DNA of 64,000 nt, taken from contig NZ_SCFY01000010.1 in assembly GCF_007049795.1 (NCBI RefSeq), forward strand, positions 62,001 through 126,000. Reading direction: 5' to 3'. Each line of letters starts with the position of its first letter. Position 1 is the first letter of the stretch. This document shows positions 28,001-35,276 of the stretch, piece by piece. A program made the position numbers and the translations under genes. Below the pieces are notes generated by a model. That model had not been told where the DNA came from and did no database searches. It saw only the letters and a program-made list of their open reading frames with translations. This stretch comes from Ectopseudomonas mendocina (GTDB lineage: Bacteria; Pseudomonadota; Gammaproteobacteria; Pseudomonadales; Pseudomonadaceae).

Positions 28001-30309
28001 CGCTCGTCGAGCAGGCTCTGCTTGTGCGCCTCGAAGGTTTCCAGCAGCTCTTCGCGCTTCCCGAGGATATCGCTGAGGAACTGCTCCTGATCACCGAACT
28101 GACTCTCAAGCTCCTCAAGCTGCACCAGCAGACGCGACAGCTGTTCGTCGCACTTCTCCGGGTCCTGGGCCAGCGCCAGGGCGTTGGTGATGCCCTGGCC
28201 GAACAGTTTGAACTGGGCGCCGAACTGCGCCACCGTCTCGGCCGAGCCCAGGCCCTTGCGCCGTTGATCGGCACGCGCCTTGGCCTGGTTGAGCCGGGCG
28301 TATACCTCGGAAATCGATTCGACGATGCGCGTGCGCTGGGTGGCGTCGTCGATCTTCAGCGACGCCATCAGGCTCGACAGCATGTCGAGGTTGCCAGCCA
28401 TCTCCTGCATCTCGACCAGCGGTTCATTGAGCTGGGTGACGGTATCGGCCTTCTGCGCCAGGCCGTCCAGTTCGCCGAGGCGCTGCACATAGGGTTGCAG
28501 CGCCGCATCACTGGCGAGGAAGGCCGAGGTAGCCCCGGCCACGCGCTCTTGGGCTTCGAGCAGTTCGGTTTCCATGGCGTCGATACGCGCCACGTCGATG
28601 TAGCGGTAGTCACGGATGGTCAGCAACTGGCCGCGCTGCGCGGTGATGGCGTTGAGCGCCTCGACGAAGTGCTGCACTTCGTCCCAGCTGTCGACCAGCA
28701 GGCCGGAGAGCAGGCTCTTCTGTCGCGTCTCGGCCTCGGCCATGGCGCGGGCGGACTGCTGGCGAATGCTCTCGACCTTCTCGAACTCATCCAATACCAG
28801 CTCGGACGTGGCGGCTACTTCGCGCAGCAGCGGCGCCAGCTCGGCGCACTGGGCGTCGCCCAGCCAGTGGTAGACATCGAACAGACGGCGAGTGTTCTGG
28901 CACAGCTGGGTGTAACGCGCCACCGACACTTCGCGGCTGTCGATCTCGCGACTGAGGTTGAGCAGGTCGGACACACCACGCACCAGTTCGGCATTGCCGA
29001 TGCGCCCGAAGAAACCGCTGCGCGCCGGCTGGCGCGCGGCATGGTCCTCGCTCTCGAACGGCGTTTGCCAGATCTGCATCGGATGGATGCGCGTCGGCTC
29101 GCTGCCCTCGGCGGAGAAGATCACCATGCGCCCGTCTTCCAGGCGTGCGTAGCCGTGGCCGAAGATCGGGTTGTGCAGCTGGCGATTGATCATGTTGTAG
29201 GTGAACAGCGCCGCGCGGCCTTCTTCCGGGTGATAGAAGATGTACTGCACGTCTTCGCCGTTGGGCGAGCGCACCGAGCGCTTGAAGCGCATGCCGACCA
29301 TCGACTGCTCGAAGGTCTTGTGCTCGCCGTTCTGCAGGTAGTAGCCGCCGGGGAAGATGATGCCGTGGTCCTCCGGCAGCTGCACGCAGGCCAGGCCGAT
29401 GGCGTCGATACGCTCGACCTGATTGGTCAGGCTGTTGAATACCAGGTAGCGCCACTGCTCCTCGCGGTACGGCAGAATCTTCAGCAGGATCAGGCTACCC
29501 AGGCGCGCGTATTCGATCTGCGCGTCATCCAGCGACTGGGTCTTGTCGACCACGGCTTCGCGGTAGATACCCTGGCCATCCTGGGTATTGTTCTCGACCT
29601 TGATGGTCAGATCGCCGCCGACGGTCTCGACGAATACGCTGTCGAGGATGTTCACGTGCGGATGGCGGCCCATGACCACCATCTCGCGGGTGGTCTTCTG
29701 CCACTCGAAGTCGAACGGCGCCGGCAACGCGATATCGCGCTCACCGCGGTTGTCGATGTAGCGGACGTCCTTGCCGTCGGTGGAGATCGACCAGCGGAAC
29801 ACGCGGATATCGGTAATGCGCTCACCGATCTGGAAACTCGCCAGCAGCTTGCCGTCGCGGATGGCCAGTTGCAGCAGTCGGGTGTTCTTGTAGTAGGTGT
29901 ACAGCTCGTTGAAGTCGGCGACGAAGCTGGCTTGGGCCAGGAAGCTGCCATCCAGCGGCACCGGCTCGGCATCGAAGCCGTCAGGGGTTTCCACCAGGCG
30001 GTAGAGGGAGAACACGTCGGCGACGCTGGTTTCCTTCTTCAGCCCCAGGAACACGTTGTAGCCGAACAGCAGGCATTCACCGACCTGGACGATATCGCGG
30101 GCGATGCAGTTGTTCTCGGTGCGGATACGCACCCGACCGATAGCCTCCATGGCGCTGCTGCCGAACTCGGCCAGACGCTGACCATTGAGCGTCTCGGTCA
30201 AACTGCGCAGGCGCTGCCCCTGCTCCTGCAGGCGCCGCTGCAGCACCTCGTAGGCACCGCCTTCGGCGACAGCCTTGTCCAATACGTCCTGTGTGTGTGC
30301 GTCCGACAT
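25069..30309 (-). CDS. Giant AAA ATPase (DUF3686, 'DNA repair ATPase')
   Basis: A 1746-residue cytoplasmic protein, the longest in the window. The N-terminal part (about 1-470) is beta-rich with repeated blade-like stretches and matches what is usually called DUF3686. A long coiled coil follows (about 480-900, Glu/Gln/Arg/Leu-rich). After a helical region comes an AAA ATPase domain: Walker A ISPPGYGKTTLMEY near 1292-1304, Walker B VMLYVDDIQH near 1355-1364 and a sensor-like VVMSGNPYTESGDVF near 1400-1410. The C-terminus is helical. The DNA repair label is historical; no repair function can be read here. AGGA precedes the ATG. It lies between the flotillin and rhomboid genes, and a link to membrane remodelling is inferred from that neighbourhood. 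Confidence 0.88.
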   Translation of the reverse strand: MSDAHTQDVLDKAVAEGGAYEVLQRRLQEQGQRLRSLTETLNGQRLAEFGSSAMEAIGRVRIRTENNCIARDIVQVGECLLFGYNVFLGLKKETSVADVFSLYRLVETPDGFDAEPVPLDGSFLAQASFVADFNELYTYYKNTRLLQLAIRDGKLLASFQIGERITDIRVFRWSISTDGKDVRYIDNRGERDIALPAPFDFEWQKTTREMVVMGRHPHVNILDSVFVETVGGDLTIKVENNTQDGQGIYREAVVDKTQSLDDAQIEYARLGSLILLKILPYREEQWRYLVFNSLTNQVERIDAIGLACVQLPEDHGIIFPGGYYLQNGEHKTFEQSMVGMRFKRSVRSPNGEDVQYIFYHPEEGRAALFTYNMINRQLHNPIFGHGYARLEDGRMVIFSAEGSEPTRIHPMQIWQTPFESEDHAARQPARSGFFGRIGNAELVRGVSDLLNLSREIDSREVSVARYTQLCQNTRRLFDVYHWLGDAQCAELAPLLREVAATSELVLDEFEKVESIRQQSARAMAEAETRQKSLLSGLLVDSWDEVQHFVEALNAITAQRGQLLTIRDYRYIDVARIDAMETELLEAQERVAGATSAFLASDAALQPYVQRLGELDGLAQKADTVTQLNEPLVEMQEMAGNLDMLSSLMASLKIDDATQRTRIVESISEVYARLNQAKARADQRRKGLGSAETVAQFGAQFKLFGQGITNALALAQDPEKCDEQLSRLLVQLEELESQFGDQEQFLSDILGKREELLETFEAHKQSLLDERQRRAQGVLDAAQRILDSLVRRTARLTQMEELNAFFAADPLILKLREMAERLRELKDSVKADDVEARLKAARDQAVRALRDKSELFEEGGNVIKLGPRHRFSVNTQELDLTLMPRGDALYLHLTGTDFLEPLRDETLEGLRDYWQVSLESESPSLYRAEYLAGLVLDAALGGREGLTLDLLKTHLAQPDDLTRLIRDFAAPRYKDAYEKGIHDHDAALILIQLLPLRESAGLLRYAPAARGFAALFWNRWGQDIEAELWPERARSSLHLRQMFGSEDGVLRLQEEIAAAMQRFLAQHPLAVDTAQRQAAAAYLVEEVAAKPIEFTFSKYARQLLDSLQQRMQASHVWDDYREALNNLRGRPVQRWSLAQTWIDGLCTQDEALAELAEYIPEAVAISMLDDEFPRRFTEVDLRFTVSGLLGDHPRVQDGALVLAIDDYFARLEQHRGHFVPQLQRYQALRQEVINRERQALRLSEFKPRPLSSFVRNKLINDIYLGFIGDNLAKQMGTAGENKRTDLMGLLMLISPPGYGKTTLMEYVAHRLGLIFMKINGPALGHEVRSIDPAQAPDATSRQELEKLNLALEMGNNVMLYVDDIQHTHPEFLQKFISLCDGTRRIEGVWKGRTKTYDMRGKKFCVVMSGNPYTESGDVFKIPDMLANRADIYNLGDTLGGMQEAFALSYIENGLTSNPVLAPLATRDMADVYRFVAKAEGKPFSANELSHTYSAAEINEITSTLQRLMQIRDVVGRVNQQYIVSAAQADSYRTEPPFKLQGSYRNMNKMAEKISPVMNDTELLQLIADHYQGESQLLTTGAEENLLKLAELRGNMTPEQAERWTQIKRDFLRNKAMGGSDTDVGGRVVAQLNDLVESVRGLGAGKTSASEAPGIPWEQLLAGLDSLGKLRPQVEVIAPPQPGTQKLLENLADSLENSFLPLIKAMDKKIDIDLRTHNRMLEISTQLRDLGTLLGQEQRSDASDNGAP

Positions 30310-30378
30310 CGTGTTCTTCCTGGATATTCGGCATCGAGCACCCTCGCCCGATCAGCAGGGCAAGGGTCTGGAAAATGC

Positions 30379-30409
30379 GTGGGAGGTTCGCGGCTAAAGC
30401 CCCTCCCAC
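30379..30409. repeat. GTGGGAGG inverted repeat
   Basis: GTGGGAGG...CCTCCCAC arms surround an inner GGCT-AAA-GCC-like stem (GCGGCTAAAGCC). It is a common short palindromic repeat of Pseudomonas, here between the flotillin and giant ATPase genes. Confidence 0.7.
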
Positions 30410-30431
30410 AAGGCTCGGCATGCTGTGGCCG

Positions 30432-30498
30432 GTAGGGTGGACAACGCTCTTTTTGTCCGCCGCTCGTGTCGCCAGTGGTGGGCTGAAGCCCACCCTAC
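30432..30498. repeat. GTAGGGTGG...CCACCCTAC inverted repeat
   Basis: The outer arms GTAGGGTGG (30432-30440) and CCACCCTAC (30490-30498) enclose a nested GGTGGGCT-GAA-GCCCACC hairpin (30477-30495). It belongs to the family seen at 18771 and 58390. Together with the repeat at 30379 it fills most of the 200-bp flotillin-ATPase gap and may modulate expression between them. Confidence 0.75.
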
Positions 30499-30509
30499 AG
30501 GCAACGCGC

Positions 30510-32555
30510 TCAGGCCTGATCAAGCCCTGCGCTTGGCGCGGCCACCGGCGCTGCGGGCGCTGCCTTGCCGGCCAGCAAGCGCGACAGCACGTCCTGCACC
30601 ACTGGGCTCTTGCCCACCACACCCTCGATGGCCTTGCCCACCGACAGCGACTTGGCGAACGAATTGAAGAAATCGCCTTCGCCACCGACGATCTCGATCT
30701 TCGCCTTGGCCAGCGCGGTAGCCAGCACCTCGGCCTGATCCTTGGCGATGTCCTTGTTCGCAGCGATGGCGGCCATGGCCTCCTCGAAGCTCTTCTCCAG
30801 CTGCATGCGGAACTCTTCGTGCTGGCGGGCGTTGTCGCTGAGCGAATCCAGAGCACCGAACTTCTTGCCCAGACCTTCTGCTTCGGCGTTCAGACGCTCC
30901 AACAGTACCTGCGCTTCGGCCATACCCAGATCCTGAGTGGCCTTGGCCTTGGCGGTGCCAAGTTGCTCTTCGCCACGCGCCTGGGCGCCGAGTTTCTCTT
31001 CCAGCACCTTGGCGTCGGCCAGGCCGTCTTTTTCCTTGGCAGCTGCTTGCGCTTCGGTGACACGCGCTTGCGCCAGCCCCTTCTCCTGCTCGCCCTTGGC
31101 TTCGGCGATCAGGCGCTCAGCCTGCACGCGTGCCTCGGCCAGACCTTCCTTCTCTTTCGCTGCGGCAGTGACTTCACGCACTCGCGCATCGGCCAGGCCA
31201 GGTGCGGCGCGCTCGGCTTCGATACCTTCGGCCAGTTTCTTCTTGGCTTCGGCGCTCTTGGCGGCTGCTTCCAGTTCGGCCTGGGCCAGGTTGTTGATTT
31301 CCACTGCCTTGTGTTTGGAACGGGTTTCGTCGGCTTCGGCCTGCTTGACCTGGCGCACCAGCTCCTGCTCGGCCTCGGCCTGAGCGTTGAGCACGGTGAC
31401 CTGCTTCAGGCGCTCGGCCTCGGACACTTCACGCACTTCCTTGATGCGCTCTTCTTCCTGCGCCACGGTCTTCTCGACCGCGACACGCTCGCGCACAACG
31501 GCGGCGATGTTCTTGCGCTCTTCTTCCAGCGCCTTTTCCTTCTCGATGCGCTGCAGCTCGACCTCACGCTCGCGAGAGACCACTTCCAGGTCCTTGGCAC
31601 GGGTAACCTTTTCCACCTCGATGACCACGGCACGCTGGCGGTTCTGCTGGGCCACTTCCACTTCGCGCTGGTGATTCTCGGCGCGGATGTCCAGCTCCTG
31701 CTGGGTCTGGATGCGGGCCTGCTCGGCCTTCAGGCGCTCTTCCTCGCGCACCTTGAGGGTCTCTGCTTCCTCACGGGCACGGATGGTCTCGATCTCGCGC
31801 TTCTGCCGCGCTTCAGCATCGGCCTGCTGACGCTCCAGCGACAGGGTCGCTTCGCGGGTTTCGACGTTCTTCTTCTTGATCGCCAGTTCTTCGTTGCGCT
31901 CCAGTTCGTTGGTGATGACGTTCTGCGCAGCGGTCAGCTCAGTGATCTTGCGGATACCTTCGGCATCGAGAATGTTGCTCGGGTCCAGCGAGTGCTTGGC
32001 GGTCTGTTCCAGGTAATCAATGGCGACGTCTTCGAGCACGTAACCGTTCAGATCATTGCCAATCACTTCGACGATGCGATCACGGAAGTCCTGGCGATTC
32101 TCGAACAACTGGACGAAATCGAACTGCTTGCCGACGGTCTTCAGGGCCTCGGAGAACTTGGCGTTGAACAGTTCGTTGACCGCCGCACGGTCGGAGGCAC
32201 GTTCCACGCCGATAGCCTTGGCCACCTTGAGCACGTCTTCCTGGGTTTCGTTGACGCGCAGGTAGAAGGCCACGGTGATGTCGGCGCGCATGTTGTCGCG
32301 GCAGATCAGGCCATCCTTCGCACGGCGATCGACTTCCAGGGTGATCAGGGAGATCTTCATGAACTCCTTGAGGTGGATCACCGGATACACCAGCGAGCCG
32401 GTGAAATGCACCTTGGGCGTCGAGCTCATGTCGTTGACGATCAGCGCCGTGCCTTGCGGAACCTTGATGTAGAAGGCCTTGAACAAGGCGATCAGGGCAA
32501 TGATGAAGAGGACGACCAGCCCTGCCCCGACGATGAAGGGAATGACGTTTTCCAT
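30510..32555 (-). CDS. Flotillin-family membrane scaffold protein (YqiK-like)
   Basis: A 681-residue protein with one N-terminal membrane hairpin or helix (about 5-28, IPFIVGAGLVVLFIIALIALF), then an SPFH/Band 7 domain (about 30-200, including VPQGTALIV and DRRAKDGLICRDNMRADITV). A very long charged coiled coil (about 200-600) and an Ala/Pro-rich tail follow. Within the coil, residues about 437-533 contain repeated units of the form GLA(E/D)A(R/K)V plus an EAKGEQ-like segment. Flotillins organise lipid microdomains in the inner membrane. AGGAG precedes the ATG. YqiK and YqiJ are neighbours in E. coli too, and here the YqiJ-like gene is directly upstream. Confidence 0.93.
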   Translation of the reverse strand: MENVIPFIVGAGLVVLFIIALIALFKAFYIKVPQGTALIVNDMSSTPKVHFTGSLVYPVIHLKEFMKISLITLEVDRRAKDGLICRDNMRADITVAFYLRVNETQEDVLKVAKAIGVERASDRAAVNELFNAKFSEALKTVGKQFDFVQLFENRQDFRDRIVEVIGNDLNGYVLEDVAIDYLEQTAKHSLDPSNILDAEGIRKITELTAAQNVITNELERNEELAIKKKNVETREATLSLERQQADAEARQKREIETIRAREEAETLKVREEERLKAEQARIQTQQELDIRAENHQREVEVAQQNRQRAVVIEVEKVTRAKDLEVVSREREVELQRIEKEKALEEERKNIAAVVRERVAVEKTVAQEEERIKEVREVSEAERLKQVTVLNAQAEAEQELVRQVKQAEADETRSKHKAVEINNLAQAELEAAAKSAEAKKKLAEGIEAERAAPGLADARVREVTAAAKEKEGLAEARVQAERLIAEAKGEQEKGLAQARVTEAQAAAKEKDGLADAKVLEEKLGAQARGEEQLGTAKAKATQDLGMAEAQVLLERLNAEAEGLGKKFGALDSLSDNARQHEEFRMQLEKSFEEAMAAIAANKDIAKDQAEVLATALAKAKIEIVGGEGDFFNSFAKSLSVGKAIEGVVGKSPVVQDVLSRLLAGKAAPAAPVAAPSAGLDQA

Positions 32556-32639
32556 TACAGCTCTACTCCTTTGCTAGTTGTGCAGGCAGGTTAGGCAACG
32601 CCCCACTCTGCCAGCCCTCTGTTACGTACGAATGGTCGG

Positions 32640-33281
32640 CTAGACGCCGCGAAACTCTTCTTCGGTGATGATGCGATAGGCGTGTTCGACCGCTAGGTAC
32701 TCGAGCAGCACGACGCGATCGCCGCGTTTGAAACCCAGTGCCTCGTCGGCACGTATCCGCAGGATCAAACCAGCACCGCCATCTTCCAGCACCGCCTCAC
32801 CATGAGTGGCAGTAACACGGCCGCTGCGCACCACGGCCACCTGGCCCAATACCGATTTGCTGCTGACCGCCTCGATTTTGTGAAACAGCGGCCGTAGCGG
32901 CCGGCAGATTGCCGCGCACAGGGGGGCAGCCAGCACCAAGGCGCCAGCGATGATCACCAGCCCTAGCGGATAACGCAGGATGCCCAACGGCAGGTGCCGC
33001 AGCAGCCATAGCTCGATGAAGTAGCAGGCGAACCAGGCAAAGAAGAACAGCAGCGTCAGCACCAGAGTGACCGGTACACCGTCGAGCTTGAGCTTGTAGA
33101 GCAGGCCGGCGAGGCCTTCGGTCTGGCCGCTGCCTTCCATCATCGAATCGGCCTCGACGTCGAGCAAATCGACCTCGAGCAGACCGGCGGCGACGACCAA
33201 CCAGTAGATGACCGCCACGCACAGCAGGAAGCTGTAGATGGCGGTGGGGAATGACAGAGCTGTCTGCAGGAAGAGTTCCAT
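32640..33281 (-). CDS. YqiJ-like inner-membrane protein with NfeD-type OB fold
   Basis: A 213-residue protein. Three membrane segments are predicted by eye (about 10-34, 68-92 and 104-125). The C-terminal soluble domain (about 145-210: GQVAVVRSGRVTATHGEAVL, then RGDRVVLLEYL) looks like the OB fold of YqiJ/NfeD proteins, which pair with flotillins or stomatins. The gene is 84 bases ahead of the flotillin gene, matching the conserved yqiJ-yqiK pairing, so a membrane complex of the two is likely. The ATG follows AAAGGAAAGCC. Confidence 0.88.
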   Translation of the reverse strand: MELFLQTALSFPTAIYSFLLCVAVIYWLVVAAGLLEVDLLDVEADSMMEGSGQTEGLAGLLYKLKLDGVPVTLVLTLLFFFAWFACYFIELWLLRHLPLGILRYPLGLVIIAGALVLAAPLCAAICRPLRPLFHKIEAVSSKSVLGQVAVVRSGRVTATHGEAVLEDGGAGLILRIRADEALGFKRGDRVVLLEYLAVEHAYRIITEEEFRGV

Positions 33282-33349
33282 GGCTTTCCTTTTCCCGAAT
33301 CCATACGGCAGGTGCGATGGTTCGCACCTGCCGGTTCATGCGCCTCTGA

Positions 33350-34045
33350 TCAGGCCTTGGACTTGTCCTTCAGCCTGGCCAGCACGCTGTCGGCGCTGGC
33401 GTTGTCGGCCTTGATGCCGGCAGCACGCAGTTTGGCTTCCAGCGAATCGTCCGGCGCGCTGGTGGCAGCCAGTTCAGCCGAAGCCTCCATCTTCGCCGCA
33501 CGCTCGGCCTGCTTCTGCTTGATGCGCTCGAGCGACTCGACCGCCGTCTGCAGCTTGGCTTGCGAGCCACCGTAGCGCTGAGCCACAGCCATTTGCGCCT
33601 TCTGCACGCTTTCGGTGGCCTTGACCGTATCCACCTGCTGCTTAAGGCGCTTGATGTTGCCTTCAGCCTGGGTCACGGCCTTGCGCAGCTGGGCCACGCT
33701 GGCGGCGAAGCCTTCAGCCTGCTCACGTTCACTGGCCTGTTCGATTTCCAGGTTGGCGATCTTCTCGGCGACGTCCTTGGCCAGGGTCTCGTTGCCCGCG
33801 TCCAGTGCCTTCAGCGCATACTGTTCGTACTCGGCGATGCTCGCCGCGCTCTTGTTTACCTTGTCGCTGGCCAGCTTCTGCTTGGCCATGATCTCTGCCA
33901 GCGCTTCCTTGGACTTGCGCAGCTCGACATCGGCGTCGCGAATTTCCTGATCGAGGATACGCAGGGCCTGACTATCGACCACCGCCTCACCCACTTCATT
34001 GGCGCCACCACGCAGCGCCGTCAGCATTTTGCTCCAGACATTCAT
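33350..34045 (-). CDS. PspA/IM30-family protein (YjfJ-like)
   Basis: A 231-residue soluble, almost wholly coiled-coil protein of the PspA/Vipp1/IM30 family, bacterial relatives of ESCRT-III that bind and repair stressed membranes. It has the family start MNVWSKMLTALRGGANEVGE with an amphipathic N-terminal helix, followed by long helices rich in Ala, Glu, Lys and Gln (LDQEIRDADVELRKSKEALAE) and a short C-terminal helix after a linker. No pspF, pspB or pspC is nearby. It lies 14 bases after the yjfI-like gene, the same pairing as yjfI-yjfJ in E. coli. GGAG precedes the ATG. Confidence 0.93.
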   Translation of the reverse strand: MNVWSKMLTALRGGANEVGEAVVDSQALRILDQEIRDADVELRKSKEALAEIMAKQKLASDKVNKSAASIAEYEQYALKALDAGNETLAKDVAEKIANLEIEQASEREQAEGFAASVAQLRKAVTQAEGNIKRLKQQVDTVKATESVQKAQMAVAQRYGGSQAKLQTAVESLERIKQKQAERAAKMEASAELAATSAPDDSLEAKLRAAGIKADNASADSVLARLKDKSKA

Positions 34046-34059
34046 CGTCTTCTCTCCTC

Positions 34060-34680
34060 TCAGGCGCTGTTCTTGAGGAAGCCTTCATAGGCTTCGGTGG
34101 CCTTGATCACGTTGTCCGCCAGCAACTCGATTTCGAACACCACATCGGACAAGGTCGAGGACGAGCTCAACGCGCCGAACATGGTGTAGCAATCGCGCCC
34201 GTCGACCATTTTCTCCAGGCCAATGGACGACAGCGGGAACAGCTTGTGGGTACGCAGTACTTCTTCGTTGAAGGTCGCCGCATCCTTGACGTCCGCCGCC
34301 GGCCAAAGCAGCGCCTCGACGATGATCTGCTCACCGAATACAGCGATGAACAACGGCAGGTCGCCGTACTCACGCATGGTGATGTGCAGGCTGGCATCGG
34401 CACCTTGAATCAGCTCGATACTGGCCTGAGCGCTTTGGAACAGTTCCGTTGCCGCCAGCGCTTCATGCAGCGCCTGGGCGGTCCAAACTTGAGGCATGCT
34501 CATACCCTCCTCCTTCTCCATCGAAGCCAGCAGTGACTGTGGCTGGCGCAGTTTGCGCTCGAACGCGACCAACAACGGCGCATGCTCGGGCAAGATCCAG
34601 ACTTCCTTCTTGATCAACCCCTGCTCACGCAGACGCTGACGATAAAGACGCTGGTAATGGGCTGATGATTTGTTGTCCAT
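34060..34680 (-). CDS. YjfI-like DUF2170 protein with probable ribbon-helix-helix N-terminus
   Basis: A 206-residue cytoplasmic protein, first gene of the PspA-flotillin-ATPase cluster. The N-terminal 45 residues (HYQRLYRQRLREQGLIKKEV, then WILPEHAPLLVAFERKL) look like a ribbon-helix-helix DNA-binding unit: basic helix, beta strand, helix. The rest is the DUF2170/YjfI domain (about 70-200, including LHITMREYGDLPLFIAVFGE and VFEIELLADNVIKATEAYEGFL). No Shine-Dalgarno sequence precedes the ATG. Promoter-like hexamers (TTTACA, 18 bases, TAGTCT) would place the transcript start at or next to the ATG. Two palindromes overlap that promoter, so autoregulation is plausible. Confidence 0.85.
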   Translation of the reverse strand: MDNKSSAHYQRLYRQRLREQGLIKKEVWILPEHAPLLVAFERKLRQPQSLLASMEKEEGMSMPQVWTAQALHEALAATELFQSAQASIELIQGADASLHITMREYGDLPLFIAVFGEQIIVEALLWPAADVKDAATFNEEVLRTHKLFPLSSIGLEKMVDGRDCYTMFGALSSSSTLSDVVFEIELLADNVIKATEAYEGFLKNSA

Positions 34681-34687
34681 GAAACGC

Positions 34688-34740
34688 AGACTAGACCCTT
34701 ACATGTGAACATGTAAAGAACTCACATGTGATAAATGTGA
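34688..34740 (-). promoter_or_regulatory. Promoter and twin-palindrome operator of the yjfI-pspA cluster
   Basis: TTACATGT-GA-ACATGTAA (34699-34716) and TCACATGTGA (34722-34731) are perfect palindromes sharing an ACATGT core, with centres 19 bp apart; a further TAAATGTGA half-like site follows (34732-34740). On the minus strand TTTACA (34717-34712) and TAGTCT (34693-34688) are spaced 18 bases and overlap the first palindrome. No sigma-54 -24/-12 element is seen, unlike classical psp promoters. Confidence 0.55.
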
Positions 34741-34966
34741 TGCCGTTCGTCAGATGAGCGCGCAGCCGTCATCCTCGGCGCAAGGCAACCGAAAAGCGGA
34801 CTGGAATGGGAAGAAGAGAGGCAGGCACCTGGGCTCATCCATGATTCGGCTAAAACGCATCCATTCGCGAAGTGTCGAATTAAACCTCAGGTACCTTCGT
34901 TGCGCACGCAAAAAAGCGCTAACCGGGTCTCAGTTATGACCGCCAACCCGAGAGACAGACAGTGCC

Positions 34967-35218
34967 ATGAATGAACTCCCACCCGCAGTACGCCAGCTCG
35001 TGCATGCAGGCCAACGTCAGGCCGCCATCGACCTGCTGAGCGAATACCTGGCCAACGATCAGCAGGAAGCCGAACGCCGCATCGATCAATACCTGGAAGA
35101 CGATCCACCCGTGCATCTGCGCGGCGCAGGCGTCGTGCGAGCCAGTCGCCTGAACGCACTGATCTGGCTGATCCTGATCATTCTGATGACGCTGCTGGCA
35201 CTGATTTTCGCCCTCTGA
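34967..35218 (+). CDS. Small C-terminally anchored membrane protein
   Basis: An 83-residue protein with a soluble helical N-terminal part (VRQLVHAGQRQAAIDLLSEY, which resembles a short TPR or ribosomal-protein-like helix pair) and one C-terminal membrane helix (about 62-83, LNALIWLILIILMTLLALIF). It is divergent from the yjfI-pspA cluster across a 286-bp gap containing the twin palindromes, so common control is possible. No strong ribosome site is seen ahead of the ATG. The function is unknown. It ends before a hairpin shared with the convergent thrC. Confidence 0.75.
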   Translation: MNELPPAVRQLVHAGQRQAAIDLLSEYLANDQQEAERRIDQYLEDDPPVHLRGAGVVRASRLNALIWLILIILMTLLALIFAL

Positions 35219-35231
35219 GCCAGCCACAAAC

Positions 35232-35260
35232 GAAACCGGCGCCACAAGAGCGCCGGTTTC
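35232..35260. terminator. Bidirectional hairpin between the small membrane protein gene and thrC
   Basis: GAAACCGGCGC (35232-35242) pairs with GCGCCGGTTTC (35250-35260) around a CACAAGA loop. It sits between convergent genes and is T-rich on both exits (TTTC), so it can end both transcripts. Confidence 0.7.
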
Positions 35261-35276
35261 ATCGAAGCAGAACACC

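Noticed and set aside
34045..34060. A classical phage-shock operon (pspF, pspB, pspC) around the PspA-like gene
   Set aside because: No pspB, pspC or pspF is present and no sigma-54 site was seen; the neighbours are YjfI-, YqiJ- and flotillin-like.
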